Source: Bacteroidales bacterium
Lineage (GTDB): Bacteria > Bacteroidota > Bacteroidia > Bacteroidales > WCHB1-69
Assembly: GCA_016290715.1 (NCBI GenBank)
Contig: JAEEUY010000104.1
Coordinates: forward strand, 1-15,567
Direction: 5' to 3'
Length of the DNA stretch: 15,567 nt
Position 1 is the first letter of the stretch. Every line of letters begins with the position of its first letter. Positions 1-8,400 of this stretch are shown here, piece by piece. The notes below the pieces were generated by a model. The model saw nothing but the letters and a program-made list of their open reading frames with translations. It made no database searches and was not told the origin of the DNA. Made by a program: the position numbers and the translations under genes.

Positions 1-1
1 A

Positions 2-460
2 TTGGAACGAAAAGACAAAATAATCAATAGGGCTGTAGAAAAATACGGGGACTCGTTGTACTTTGCCTCCCAGTCATTCGGCAGTCCGAATATAGATATT
101 GTCCGTATCAATGATGACCTTACAAGGCTGTACATCATTCAGGGAACAATCCTTGACAATGTAATCCCGTTTGGTAATGACTACTCTATTGATTTTGACA
201 AAGACTTGAATCCCATTGCTTTTCGGAAATACCATAATTCTTTGTTGGCACTTCGCACGAAAACTGAAGATGGTGGCGATGTTGAATCTATCCGCCATTC
301 ACATTTGACAAACAATCCTTTCATCACGCCGACGGATATTTGCAATTTCTTGCTTTACCGTCCAGAAGGGATGGATATGTTTTATGTGTACAGCACAGCT
401 TATAAATGCACCTTCGCATATTCGCTTAAATTGAACCAGATTATCACTGTTGTGGATTAG
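2..460 (+). CDS. Unrecognised protein, probably truncated by the left window edge
   Basis: An open frame runs from the window edge to a TAG at 458-460, giving at least 152 residues. The first codon available is a TTG at position 2, so the true start is most likely outside the window. The protein is soluble-looking, with no signal peptide or membrane segment in the visible part, and mixes charged and aromatic residues. I do not recognise a family and see no catalytic motif. Recognisable local stretches are 'SHLTNNPFITPTDIC' near residue 100-114 and an aromatic 'MFYVYSTAYKCTFAYSL' near 126-142, which reads like beta-strand. It is followed by the leftward tRNA-His and its terminator, so it converges on that gene. 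Codon use and base composition are like the rest of the window. I am fairly sure it is a real coding region because the frame is long and compositionally protein-like, but its function is unknown. Confidence 0.6.
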   Translation: MERKDKIINRAVEKYGDSLYFASQSFGSPNIDIVRINDDLTRLYIIQGTILDNVIPFGNDYSIDFDKDLNPIAFRKYHNSLLALRTKTEDGGDVESIRHSHLTNNPFITPTDICNFLLYRPEGMDMFYVYSTAYKCTFAYSLKLNQIITVVD

Positions 461-516
461 GTAAATTGGTATATGGCAATAGTGAGCTTTCCCTACTCTT
501 GGAAATACAATGGAAC

Positions 517-549
517 AAAAAAACAGCGACTTGTGTTTACAAATCGCTG
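517..549 (-). terminator. Rho-independent terminator of tRNA-His
   Basis: Read on the minus strand, an 11-bp stem (arms at 539-549 and 524-534, one G.U pair, loop of four bases at 535-538) is followed directly by seven U residues (A-tract at 517-523 on the plus strand). It begins 11 nt beyond the 3' end of the tRNA-His gene and points the same way, so it should end that transcript. The plus strand lacks a good U-tract after the stem, so it is unlikely to stop the upstream rightward gene. Confidence 0.85.
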
Positions 550-560
550 CTTCTCTTTCG

Positions 561-635
561 GGCGACAGGTCGGATTCGAACCGACGACCCACGGAACCAC
601 AATCCGGTACTCTAACCAACTGAGCTACAATCGCC
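561..635 (-). tRNA. tRNA-His (anticodon GTG)
   Basis: The minus strand folds as a cloverleaf. The D-arm reads TAGCTCAGTTGGTTAGAGT, the anticodon loop TTGTGGT has anticodon GTG (plus positions 598-600), and the T-arm has the loop TTCGAAT. The 5' end carries the extra G(-1), which faces C73, the identity element of histidine tRNA, so the gene is 75 nt long without CCA. CCA is not encoded: after C73 there is only one further C. The stems are slightly imperfect: U6 faces U67 in the acceptor stem and C27 faces U43 in the anticodon stem. A TATTTTTG box on the minus strand (plus 650-657) lies just upstream and an intrinsic terminator just downstream, so this looks like a single-gene tRNA transcript. 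Confidence 0.95.
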
Positions 636-649
636 ATATTTTGAGAGTG

Positions 650-657
650 CAAAAATA
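650..657 (-). promoter_or_regulatory. Candidate -7 box for tRNA-His
   Basis: The minus strand reads TATTTTTG, a full match to the Bacteroidota -7 consensus TAnnTTTG, ending 14 bp before the first base of tRNA-His. I find no TTTG -33 element at the usual 19-21 bp spacing, so only half of the promoter is supported. Confidence 0.45.
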
Positions 658-864
658 AATTTTTTTTTAATTATTTGACCATATTTGTAAAAATAATTTT
701 TTATCGGGAATAGGTTTTCTTACTTTTATGTAATTTATTATAAATCAGATTTTTAATACTATTTTCAATTTGCATCATCTTTTCCGGAAATTTTTTTCAT
801 ATCCTTTTTAGGATTTATTATAGTAAAACTTTGAACTATTTTCCCCGTTACTCAAACAATTTAT

Positions 865-872
865 TAATTTTG
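865..872 (+). promoter_or_regulatory. Candidate -7 box for the NlpC/P60 gene
   Basis: TAATTTTG matches the Bacteroidota -7 consensus TAnnTTTG and is followed by GC, as is common. A TTTG at 830-833 lies 31 bp upstream, too far for a standard -33 element. If used, it gives a leader of roughly 85 nt. A second match (TATATTTG, 944-951) lies so close to the ATG at 965 that the leader would be only a few nucleotides. Confidence 0.35.
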
Positions 873-964
873 CACCATCAAGATTGTTTTTGTTTAATAA
901 CGTTACTAATTTTCAATGTTATTAAACGGTATGTTGGTTCTGATATATTTGTAAAAAATTGATT

Positions 965-1762
965 ATGAGAAGAATTAATATATTTTGGAGTATTATTTTA
1001 CTGTTTTTTTCTGCTTATAGCCAAAATGAGAATCTGCGTCCTGAACAAATTTTAAAGGAGCATAGGGCCATACCGGTTAGTGATTGTTCCAAAATTGATT
1101 CTGTGGTTGCCTTGGCGGAGTCAAAAAAAGGTTGTGCCTACCGTTATGGTACGGCAGGTCCGTCCACATTCGATTGTTCAGGATTGATGTATTATGTCCA
1201 TAAGCAGTTTGGATTGACGTTGCCGAGGAGTTCCCCTGATTTATATTTTGTTGGGAAAAAGGTGGATAAAAAAGACATTCGCAGGGGTGATTTGGTCTTC
1301 TTTCATCGTTACAAACGTTCTGTAGGACATGTGGGTATGGTGGTTGAGGTGGATTCGAATCATCATTTTACCTTTATCCATGCTTCCACACACAAGAAGG
1401 GGGTAAGGTACGACCGGTCCAATTCAGACTATTATGCACGGGAATATGTGGGGGCACGCCGTATTTTTGAGTGCGATGGTGATGGGATGCCCACCTTGCC
1501 GGAAGATACCTTGCCGGAAATCACTTCCGACTCTTTAAAAAATGTTGGGGTGGTCTCTTCGGAAAGTAACAACCCTGCCCAAAATTCTTTGTCAACGTCT
1601 CTGCAACCGCAACCCAAGCTTATATATTATAAGGTAAAATCGGGGGATACATTAAGCAAAATTGCGAAAAAATACCATGTGTATGTTTCGCAACTCAAAA
1701 AGTGGAATCATCTCAAGTCGGATTTTATCCGTGAAGGACAAAAATTGAAGATTTACAAGTAG
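965..1762 (+). CDS. Secreted NlpC/P60 peptidoglycan endopeptidase with C-terminal LysM
   Basis: A 265-residue protein predicted to cut peptide stems of peptidoglycan in the periplasm or at the cell surface. Residues 1-19 form a signal peptide (basic start, hydrophobic core, cleavage likely after 'SAYS'). An NlpC/P60 domain spans about residues 42-170. Its cysteine nucleophile is C71 in 'FDCSGL', followed by H122 in 'GHVGMV' and H139 in 'FIHAST', the expected Cys-His-His order. A linker rich in Pro, Glu, Ser and Asn (about 173-217) leads to one LysM repeat (about 221-264, 'YKVKSGDTLSKIAKKY'), which should bind glycan strands. I chose the ATG at 965 over an in-frame TTG at 959 because it gives a normal signal peptide start. 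The gene is alone on this strand and converges with hldD 7 bp away, with no visible terminator between them. The class is confident; the physiological substrate is not known. Confidence 0.9.
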   Translation: MRRINIFWSIILLFFSAYSQNENLRPEQILKEHRAIPVSDCSKIDSVVALAESKKGCAYRYGTAGPSTFDCSGLMYYVHKQFGLTLPRSSPDLYFVGKKVDKKDIRRGDLVFFHRYKRSVGHVGMVVEVDSNHHFTFIHASTHKKGVRYDRSNSDYYAREYVGARRIFECDGDGMPTLPEDTLPEITSDSLKNVGVVSSESNNPAQNSLSTSLQPQPKLIYYKVKSGDTLSKIAKKYHVYVSQLKKWNHLKSDFIREGQKLKIYK

Positions 1763-1769
1763 GTTCCGA

Positions 1770-2741
1770 CTAATAGATAGCCAAGTCGCGCATTAAATAG
1801 TTCTGCACATAGTCGCTAACGCCGTCTTCTAAGGTATGAAACGGGTGTTGGCACCCTGCTTGGCGCAGTTTTCCCATCTTGGCTTCCGTAAAATATTGGT
1901 ATTTGTCACGAATATCTTCAGGAATATCAATAAAGTGGATATCCGGTATCCGCGACATGGCGGTAAAAGTCGCAGTGGCTAAATCGGTAAAAGTACGTGC
2001 TTGGCCAGTACCTAAATTAAAGATCCCATCAGGATGTTTATGTTGGAGAAACCAATATAAAACAGACACAACATCTTTAACGTAGATAAAATCGCGCTTT
2101 TGTTCTCCGTCTTGGTAGTCGGGACGATGTGAGCGGAACAGGTTTACCATGTCTTTTTCGTTAATCTGATGAAAAGCGTGCATGATTACGGAGGCCATTC
2201 TTCCTTTATGGTATTCATTCGGTCCGTACACATTAAAGAACTTAAATCCGGCCCACATTGGAGGAGATTTCATCTGTTGGAGGATCCATTTGTCAATTTC
2301 ATTTTTCGATTTTCCGTATGGATTCAGCGGTTGAAGTGTGGGAATTAGTTTCTCGTTATCGTCATATCCCAAGTTGCCGTCTCCGTAAGTGGCTGCAGAG
2401 GAGGCATAAAGGAGGGGAATATGATGTTGGGCGGAGAGACTCCAAAGATGTTGGGTGTAGTCAACGTTGAGTTCTTCAAACACCGCATAATTCATTTCGG
2501 TGGTATCTGTTCGGGCACCGAGGTGAATGATAGCTTCAATGTGGGAATGATTTTGATCTGCCCATTGGAAGAACTCGTTGCGTTGTATCTTGTCGCAGTA
2601 CTTTTTATGGAGCCAATTCTTTTTTTTGGCTTCTTTGGTAAAGTCATCAACAAGAATCAGGTCGTGAAGACCTGATTCGTTGAGTTTTTCTATCATGCAG
2701 CTGCCGATGAAACCGGCGGCACCAGTAACAACAATCATCAT
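1770..2741 (-). CDS. hldD: ADP-L-glycero-D-manno-heptose 6-epimerase
   Basis: A 323-residue cytoplasmic enzyme of the extended short-chain dehydrogenase family. It converts ADP-D-glycero-beta-D-manno-heptose to the L-glycero epimer, the heptose donor for the LPS inner core. The Rossmann motif 'TGAAGFIGS' is at residues 6-14. The catalytic Ser is in 'ASSAATYG' (113-120), and Tyr142 and Lys146 lie in 'PYGKSK'. The diagnostic HldD block 'FNVYGPNEYHKGRMASVI' covers 169-186, with Lys179. Length is normal for the family (about 310-325). The start could be either of two consecutive ATGs (2741 or 2738). It lies 6 bp downstream of gldJ on the same strand, so the two are surely co-transcribed. This ties an LPS-core enzyme to T9SS genes. 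A perfect 10-bp stem-loop lies inside the 5' coding part (2654-2678). It converges with the NlpC/P60 gene. Confidence 0.93.
   Translation of the reverse strand: MMIVVTGAAGFIGSCMIEKLNESGLHDLILVDDFTKEAKKKNWLHKKYCDKIQRNEFFQWADQNHSHIEAIIHLGARTDTTEMNYAVFEELNVDYTQHLWSLSAQHHIPLLYASSAATYGDGNLGYDDNEKLIPTLQPLNPYGKSKNEIDKWILQQMKSPPMWAGFKFFNVYGPNEYHKGRMASVIMHAFHQINEKDMVNLFRSHRPDYQDGEQKRDFIYVKDVVSVLYWFLQHKHPDGIFNLGTGQARTFTDLATATFTAMSRIPDIHFIDIPEDIRDKYQYFTEAKMGKLRQAGCQHPFHTLEDGVSDYVQNYLMRDLAIY
2654..2678 (-). repeat. Perfect inverted repeat within the start of hldD
   Basis: Arms of 10 bp (2654-2663 and 2669-2678) are perfectly complementary around a 5-nt loop. The element starts 63 nt into hldD and encodes residues of the stretch 'NESGLHDLIL'. 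On the hldD mRNA the arm reads GAAUCAGGUC. It is not followed by a U-tract, so it is not an intrinsic terminator. A role in translation or RNA stability is possible but unproven. Confidence 0.6.
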
Positions 2742-2747
2742 TGTGGA

Positions 2748-4247
2748 TTATTTTCTCTTAACGCCACCGCCGGAAGGAGTGCCCAAACGAGCCATAGCGC
2801 ATCTAAAACCAATATTTTTTGCGGATTCATCTTCTTCCATGTAACGTCTGTGTCCTGGAGCGGCGTAGTATTCAGGATCTATCCAAGAACCGCCTTTGTA
2901 AACTCTTGCGTGGTCGCCAACGAGAGAATAATTATATGCGGTTTGCAGATCTTTGGGATACATTGTGCTGGTAGCATCGGTAGAGTTGTTTTTCCAAACA
3001 TCCATATCGGTTTGAGATGCCCAGTCGCCATCCAAATAGTTGATATTATCTGCTTGACGGTAGTTTCTTCTTCTGTCGTTTTTGAAGTCAGAAACGGGAA
3101 CCATTGGAATTTGTCCTACGCTATCACGTTCTTCAACTGTGCCGTCTTCCAACAACTTCTTGGTTTCATAGTAGTTGCCACGGAATGGGTTGAATTCATA
3201 TACATCACCATGGGAGGTTTGTCTGTAAACATCCATTACCCATTCGGCTACGTTTCCGCCCATGTTATACAAGCCATAATCATTAGGCCAGTAGGAGTTA
3301 ACTGGAGCTGGTATATCAGAAGCATCGTTCAGATAACCTGCCACACCCATCAAGTCGCCACGCCCACGTCTGGTATTGGCAACAAAGTCGCCGTAATAGT
3401 GTTTGTCGTCGGTACGGGTATAATGTCCGTTCCATGGGTACATTTTTCTTTCCAAGATTCTTTCATTCAAGGTATTGCCAATCAAAGCGTAGGCAGCATA
3501 TTCCCATTCAGCTTCGGTGGGGAGGCGGTATTTCGGCAAGAGGATACCATCTTCCATTTTAACATTACGATAATCACCGGTAGAGATATTCTGCAAACGG
3601 TGGTCAGTTTCCATTTCGTATGTTTCGTAAGTTAAGTAAGCATCTGTGCTGAAGTATAATTCTGGAGATGGGTCCGGATTCCAATCGATAAATCCCATAT
3701 CCACCAAAATCTGTTCGTTAACACGGTCGGTACGCCATGCTGCATAATTGGTTGCTTGTAGCCAGCTCACGCCTACTACAGGATAGTGATCGTAAGCGGG
3801 GTATCTGAAATAGTATTCCACCTGTGTTTCAGCAAAAGTTAACTTTTCACGCCATACATTTTCGTCAGGGCAGGCGTTATCATAAACCGTTTTCAAATCT
3901 GCAGGAATGAATACGCGTTCCAACCAATACAAATATTCCCTGTAGTCGCGGTTTGAAATTTCGGTTTCATCCATATAGAAGGAAGAGATGGTAACACGAC
4001 GGGGGTTGTTGTGCCAGTCGTACATCACATCTTGTTCCATTCTACCAAAAACGAAAGTACCACCTTCAATGAGAACGAGGCCGGGGCCTGTAGCTTGTTC
4101 TACAAAAGGATACACTTCAAAACCGCCATTTTCAGCGTTATTATATTCCCAGCCGGTAGTGTGGGAGTATTCTTTCTTACAAGCGCTAAACAATAAAGCA
4201 AAGGCGATAAAGAGAACTAAACTTGAAATTTTGGTTATTTTATTCAT
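2748..4247 (-). CDS. gldJ: GldJ-like gliding motility / T9SS lipoprotein
   Basis: A 499-residue outer-membrane lipoprotein of the GldJ/GldK group, built on a formylglycine-generating-enzyme (FGE/sulfatase-modifying) fold. Residues 1-22 are a lipoprotein signal peptide ending in 'FSAC', so Cys23 is acylated. The start of the domain ('TGPGLVLIEGGTFVFGRMEQ', about 53-72), then 'SFYMDETEISNRDY', 'YPVVGVSWLQATNYAAWRTD', 'YRLPTEAEWEYAA', 'MGGNVAEWVMDVYR' and 'VYKGGSWID' follow in FGE order. I call it GldJ because of the opening 'TGW' plus 'NGGFEV', the 'DDVM/QDVM-DW' region and the absence of the long insert typical of GldK/PorK. In Flavobacterium johnsoniae GldJ is needed for gliding and stabilises the T9SS component GldK. 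It lies 63 bp downstream of porP and 6 bp upstream of hldD. The basic C-terminus 'GGGVKRK' resembles the Lys/Arg-rich end of other GldJ proteins. Whether this organism glides cannot be judged from the window. Confidence 0.88.
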   Translation of the reverse strand: MNKITKISSLVLFIAFALLFSACKKEYSHTTGWEYNNAENGGFEVYPFVEQATGPGLVLIEGGTFVFGRMEQDVMYDWHNNPRRVTISSFYMDETEISNRDYREYLYWLERVFIPADLKTVYDNACPDENVWREKLTFAETQVEYYFRYPAYDHYPVVGVSWLQATNYAAWRTDRVNEQILVDMGFIDWNPDPSPELYFSTDAYLTYETYEMETDHRLQNISTGDYRNVKMEDGILLPKYRLPTEAEWEYAAYALIGNTLNERILERKMYPWNGHYTRTDDKHYYGDFVANTRRGRGDLMGVAGYLNDASDIPAPVNSYWPNDYGLYNMGGNVAEWVMDVYRQTSHGDVYEFNPFRGNYYETKKLLEDGTVEERDSVGQIPMVPVSDFKNDRRRNYRQADNINYLDGDWASQTDMDVWKNNSTDATSTMYPKDLQTAYNYSLVGDHARVYKGGSWIDPEYYAAPGHRRYMEEDESAKNIGFRCAMARLGTPSGGGVKRK

Positions 4248-4310
4248 TGTGATTATTTTTAATCAATATTTCTAACGATGATTTTGCTTATATATTACAA
4301 TAGGTATAAA

Positions 4311-5303
4311 TTAAAATGTCGGGCAGTTCAAGTCTTTTTTTACCACTCTTCTTTCCGGACAAGGGAAGAAGAATTGCAGTGATACTTCGTGTGCGCCACC
4401 AGAAAGGTTGGCAAGTTTTGAAACGGTAAGGTCGTACGAATAGGCCAGACGAATCATCTCGTGTTGCAAACCAAACATAAAGATAACGGCATCCGGATTT
4501 CTGAAACTTTGGCGATACCAAATACCAACAACAAAGGGGTAGTAGTTCAGATAGAACCCATAATTCAATTGATGGAATTCCAATTGATGCTGGTAAATGA
4601 TGTTCGGGCTGATGGAGATATCACCGAAACTGCGGCTTTTACGACTTTTGCGTTTCAAGTCGAAGTAACCGCCCACGTGGGCAGTCCACTTAACAGGCAG
4701 ACGGGAAACAGAAATAAACCCTTCGTAAGGTCTTGTAACATGGTTTACGGCTAAACCGAAATAGAAATTCTGTGTATATCCGATAAACCCTGCAGAAAAG
4801 TCGGCAACCCCTTTGGATTGTTTGGTGGGAGCGGTCTCGTTTGTTTCATAAACAAAACCATATTTCGGGTCAATCATATCTCCAAATGTCAGACGGCTCC
4901 AATCCAGGCTCTTTTGTTGGTATGTGGCTTGCAAAGCAAAGCGCATGTTGAATTTTCTGGAAATTTTCAATTTGTAAGAATACATGAAACTTGCTGCATA
5001 GGTGTTGATGGTCCCTTGACCTTGATGGTCGCCAAGAAATAAAATGCCGATTCCTCCCGCAATTTTATCAAAATGTTGATCGTAAGAAGCAGAATAGGTG
5101 AGGTAGGTTCCATGAATATTAGGCCATTGATCCCTGAAATGCGTGCTGACACGAGGACAAACATTTGTGCCAGCAAAAGCGGGATTTAAGTATAATGGAT
5201 TGGCATAAAATTGCGAAAAATGAGGATCTTGTGCGGATAACTGCAAACTGCTTGTCAAAAGCAGCAGTACGATACCCAGAATGTGAAGAATTCCTTTGTG
5301 CAT
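4311..5303 (-). CDS. porP: PorP/SprF family T9SS outer-membrane protein
   Basis: A 330-residue protein with signal peptide (1-24, cleavage after 'QLSA') and the family opening 'QDPHFSQFYANPLYLNPAFAGT'. The rest alternates short hydrophobic beta-strands with charged turns, as in an outer-membrane beta-barrel. 'ISISPNIIYQHQ' and the terminal 'HEVSLQFFF' are typical of PorP/SprF. PorP is part of the T9SS machine with PorK/L/M/N. SprF paralogues each serve one large surface adhesin. I chose ATG at 5303 rather than the in-frame TTG at 5324 because it gives a standard signal peptide. It heads a leftward unit porP-gldJ-hldD and has a good promoter candidate just upstream. The usual partners porK, porL, porM and porN are not next to it, so it may be a second, cluster-specific PorP copy. 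Family confident, exact orthology less so. Confidence 0.88.
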   Translation of the reverse strand: MHKGILHILGIVLLLLTSSLQLSAQDPHFSQFYANPLYLNPAFAGTNVCPRVSTHFRDQWPNIHGTYLTYSASYDQHFDKIAGGIGILFLGDHQGQGTINTYAASFMYSYKLKISRKFNMRFALQATYQQKSLDWSRLTFGDMIDPKYGFVYETNETAPTKQSKGVADFSAGFIGYTQNFYFGLAVNHVTRPYEGFISVSRLPVKWTAHVGGYFDLKRKSRKSRSFGDISISPNIIYQHQLEFHQLNYGFYLNYYPFVVGIWYRQSFRNPDAVIFMFGLQHEMIRLAYSYDLTVSKLANLSGGAHEVSLQFFFPCPERRVVKKDLNCPTF

Positions 5304-5340
5304 AATTCCAAATTTTATTTTCAATGCAAATAAAAGATTG

Positions 5341-5373
5341 CAAAAATAACAATTTATAGTGATAATCTACGAA
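5341..5373 (-). promoter_or_regulatory. Promoter candidate for porP-gldJ-hldD
   Basis: On the minus strand a TATTTTTG (plus 5341-5348) matches the -7 consensus TAnnTTTG. A TTCG (plus 5370-5373), one mismatch from TTTG, lies 21 bp upstream at the usual -33 spacing. The box ends 37 bp before the ATG of porP. For divergent porU I see a TTTG at 5409-5412 but no clean -7 partner, so its promoter is not assigned. Confidence 0.5.
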
Positions 5374-5468
5374 TAATTTTATAAAAAGTTATCAACATTT
5401 TTTATTTTTTTGCAATTTTAATTTATGCATTTCGTTTATGTAACGTTTTTATCATTACTCTCTAACGT

Positions 5469-8400
5469 ATGAATAATAAAAAAACTTTGGTCGTTGTTCT
5501 CCTTTTTTTCTTATTTGTCCTACAAGTAATTGATATACAGGCCCAAAATTTTCAAAAAAAGATTGATATTGAATGGCAAAAGCCGTTGGAATATGCTTAT
5601 TCCCATGGTGAAGTTCAGCAATTGCTCTATTTTAAGGATGCCGTTTCTGCTGCTGCCTTTCCGACATTACCCGCTTATTTTGAGCGTTTTCATACATCAA
5701 CGGCTTATGATGAATTTGAAATCAAAGTGGAAAATGAGGTTTTTGTACCCATGACTTCGGAAGAAATTTCACTCATTCCGTCCGATTTTACAGCTGCATC
5801 TATAGGTTTCCATGTGGAGAATGGGGTTGAAAAGAAACAGAATTATGCTTGTTTGAGCTTTATCCCTATTCGCAAAGTGGGCAGCGGCCGTTATGAAAAA
5901 TTGGTGAGTGTCTCTGTTTTGATTACGCCAAAAGGACAAAGCAAAATGGGGGAAAAATCCAAGACGTATGTGGCAAATTCTGTTTTGCAACGGGGAAATT
6001 GGTATAAAGTGGGGGTTAAGAATACAGGAATCTATAAAATCAGTTTTGCCGAATTGAAAGAAATGGGCATTGTCAATCAGCCTTTCGCTTCCCAGTTGCT
6101 TTCTGTTTTTGGCAACGGTGGGGCGATGCTCCCCGAGAAGAATGTCAATTCAGGGGTTGATGATTTGCAGGAGCTGCCTGTTTGGATGGCGGACGGCGGC
6201 GATGGAATGATGGGAGAGGGCGATTATTTGCTGTTTTATGCCGAAGGACCTCATTCTTGGACATTTTCGTCTTCTGACCAACGTTTTGAACACCACTATA
6301 ATTTATATCACAACGAAGCTTGCTATTTTGTCAATGTGGAAGGAATAGGGGCAGGGAAGCGCATACTCACAGAAGATAACGCTTCGTTGGTAGCCACTAC
6401 CGACATCACCACTTACGATGCGTATGGCTTTTATGAGGAGGATTTATTGCATATTGGAGAGGGTGGACGTAACTGGTATGGGGACAAGTATGATGCCGTG
6501 GTGGAAAGAAGCTATTCCCTGAATTTTCCTCCTGTGGTTTTGCAGCCAATGCGTTTGACTTTGGCAGTTGCGGCGACTTCTGCCCGTGCTTCCTCTTTTT
6601 CAGTTTTGGTTAATAATCAATCTGTTGGAAGAGTTTCTGTGAGTTCCATCATCGGGAACGATTGGGCGGAAGCCAAACAGGCTGATTTGTCATTTTTGGC
6701 GAATGGGACGACCAATGTTACCTTGCAATATGAAAAGTCAACATACTCTTCCATTGGCTATTTAAACTATATTGAATGGCAAGCGCTTGCAAAGTTGACG
6801 ATGTCAGGGAATCAAATGCCCTTTTGCAGCATTTATAGCATAGGAAATGGCAATGTGGCCCGATTCCAATTGGAAAACAGTTCCTCTTCCGTGCAAGTAT
6901 GGGATGTTACCTCCATCGCCAATGTGAAACAAATGCAGGGTTCCCTTTCCGAAAATACTTTTTCTTTTAAAGCCACGGCAGATTCATTGCGAAGGTTTAT
7001 TGCATTCAATGGCAATGCGTTTTATTCTGTTTCTAATTTGGGAAGAGTATTGCCGCAAAATCTGCATGGTACTTCGCAAGTGGACATGGTGATTATTGCT
7101 TATCCGGATTTTGTGAGTCAGGCGGAAAAATTGGCGGATTTTCATCGCCAACAGGATGGCTTGTCGGTGAAAGTGGTTACCCCGCAACAAGTTTATAATG
7201 AATTTTCTTCAGGGGCGCAAGATGTTACGGCCATCAGGGATTACATGAGAATGATTTATGATAAGTCCAATGGGCAGTATCCGCGTTATTTGTTGCTCTT
7301 TGGGCGGCCTTCCTACGATTACCGCAATATAGAAGGAACTTGCAAATTGTATGTTCCTAATTATCAGTCGGCTTCAGCTATGAGTGATAATAGTTTAAGA
7401 GCCAATGATGATTATTTTGCTTTGTTGGATGAGGGGGAGGGGGATAATTGTGTGGGGATGGTTGATCTTGCCGTCGGGCGGTTCCCTGCCACTACTGTGG
7501 AGCAGGCCGCTATTGCTGTGCAAAAAACGATTCAATATTCTACAGCGGAGGTGTTGGGCGATGAAACCGGCTCCTCCAATTATGGTGATTGGAAAAATGT
7601 ACTCACTTTTGTTGCTGATGACGAGGATGGAACCACCCATATTTCAGCCGCAGACCAGTCGGCGACCATCTCTCAAAATAGCAACGCGGATATCAATATT
7701 GAAAAAATATATCTTGATGCATATCAGCAAGTTACTTATTCGGCCTCTGAACGCTATCCTGATGCCACAAAGGATATTAACCACCGCATGAATCGGGGGT
7801 GCTTGCTTTTTACATACGTGGGGCACGGGGGAAAGTATGGCTGGGCAGCAGAAAGAATTATTGAGTTGGCAGATATCCGGAATTGGCAAAACAAATATAA
7901 TTTGCCATGGATGGTAACCTTGACCTGCGAGTTTGGATGGTATGACAGAGCAGCCATCTCTCCTGCAGAATTGGCTTTTTTCAATGCGAATGGTGGCGTG
8001 GCTGGCTTGGTTACTACCGCCCGTGTGGCTTTTACAGGTTCTAACCTGAATTATGGCAATCATTTCTATACCCATATTTTTGATAAGGTTGACGGCCGAC
8101 CGATAACAATTGGAGAAATCAATCGTCTTGCCAAGAACAATTCGGGAGGTGCCATCAACTCATTGAATATGCTGTATGTGCTGGGAGATCCGGCAATGAG
8201 ATTAAAAATACCTGAATATAAAGTTGTTACAGATTCCATTAATGGCGTTGATGTGGCCTCTTTTACTGATACGTTAAGAGCACTTACACGTGTTACTGTG
8301 GTAGGCCACATAGAAAACAGCAATGGTAGTCGCCTCAATGATTTTTCAGGGACTTTGCTGCCTTCCATTTACGATAAGAAAATAGTGAGTCGTACTTTGC

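Larger units (their letters stand above)
636..964. other. AT-rich intergenic region between tRNA-His and the NlpC/P60 gene
   Basis: About 330 bp without a convincing gene. It is strongly AT-rich with many T-runs. It holds the -7 box of tRNA-His on the minus strand (650-657) and two TAnnTTTG matches on the plus strand (865-872 and 944-951) facing the downstream gene. Short frames here are low-complexity and one overlaps the tRNA. I see no hairpin, riboswitch or repeat that stands out. Confidence 0.6.

Noticed and set aside
473..658. 61-codon frame on the plus strand
   Set aside because: It runs antisense through the complete tRNA-His gene and its terminator; not coding.
959..964. TTG start for the NlpC/P60 gene
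   Set aside because: ATG at 965 gives a standard signal peptide start, and the two extra codons add nothing.
2850..3635. 261-codon frame antisense to gldJ
   Set aside because: Lies wholly inside gldJ on the opposite strand, has no domain and a hydrophobic shadow-like composition; gldJ has clear family motifs.
2748..4247. Reading gldJ as a sulfatase-modifying enzyme (true FGE) or as GldK/PorK
   Set aside because: The lipoprotein signal, the T9SS neighbours and the lack of the GldK insert fit GldJ; the FGE fold is shared by the Gld lipoproteins without the enzyme role.
5304..5324. TTG start 21 nt upstream for porP
   Set aside because: The ATG at 5303 gives a normal signal peptide; the added residues would precede it unnaturally.
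7644..8075. 143-codon frame antisense to porU
   Set aside because: Covers the catalytic His/Cys region of porU on the other strand; a by-product of constrained codons.
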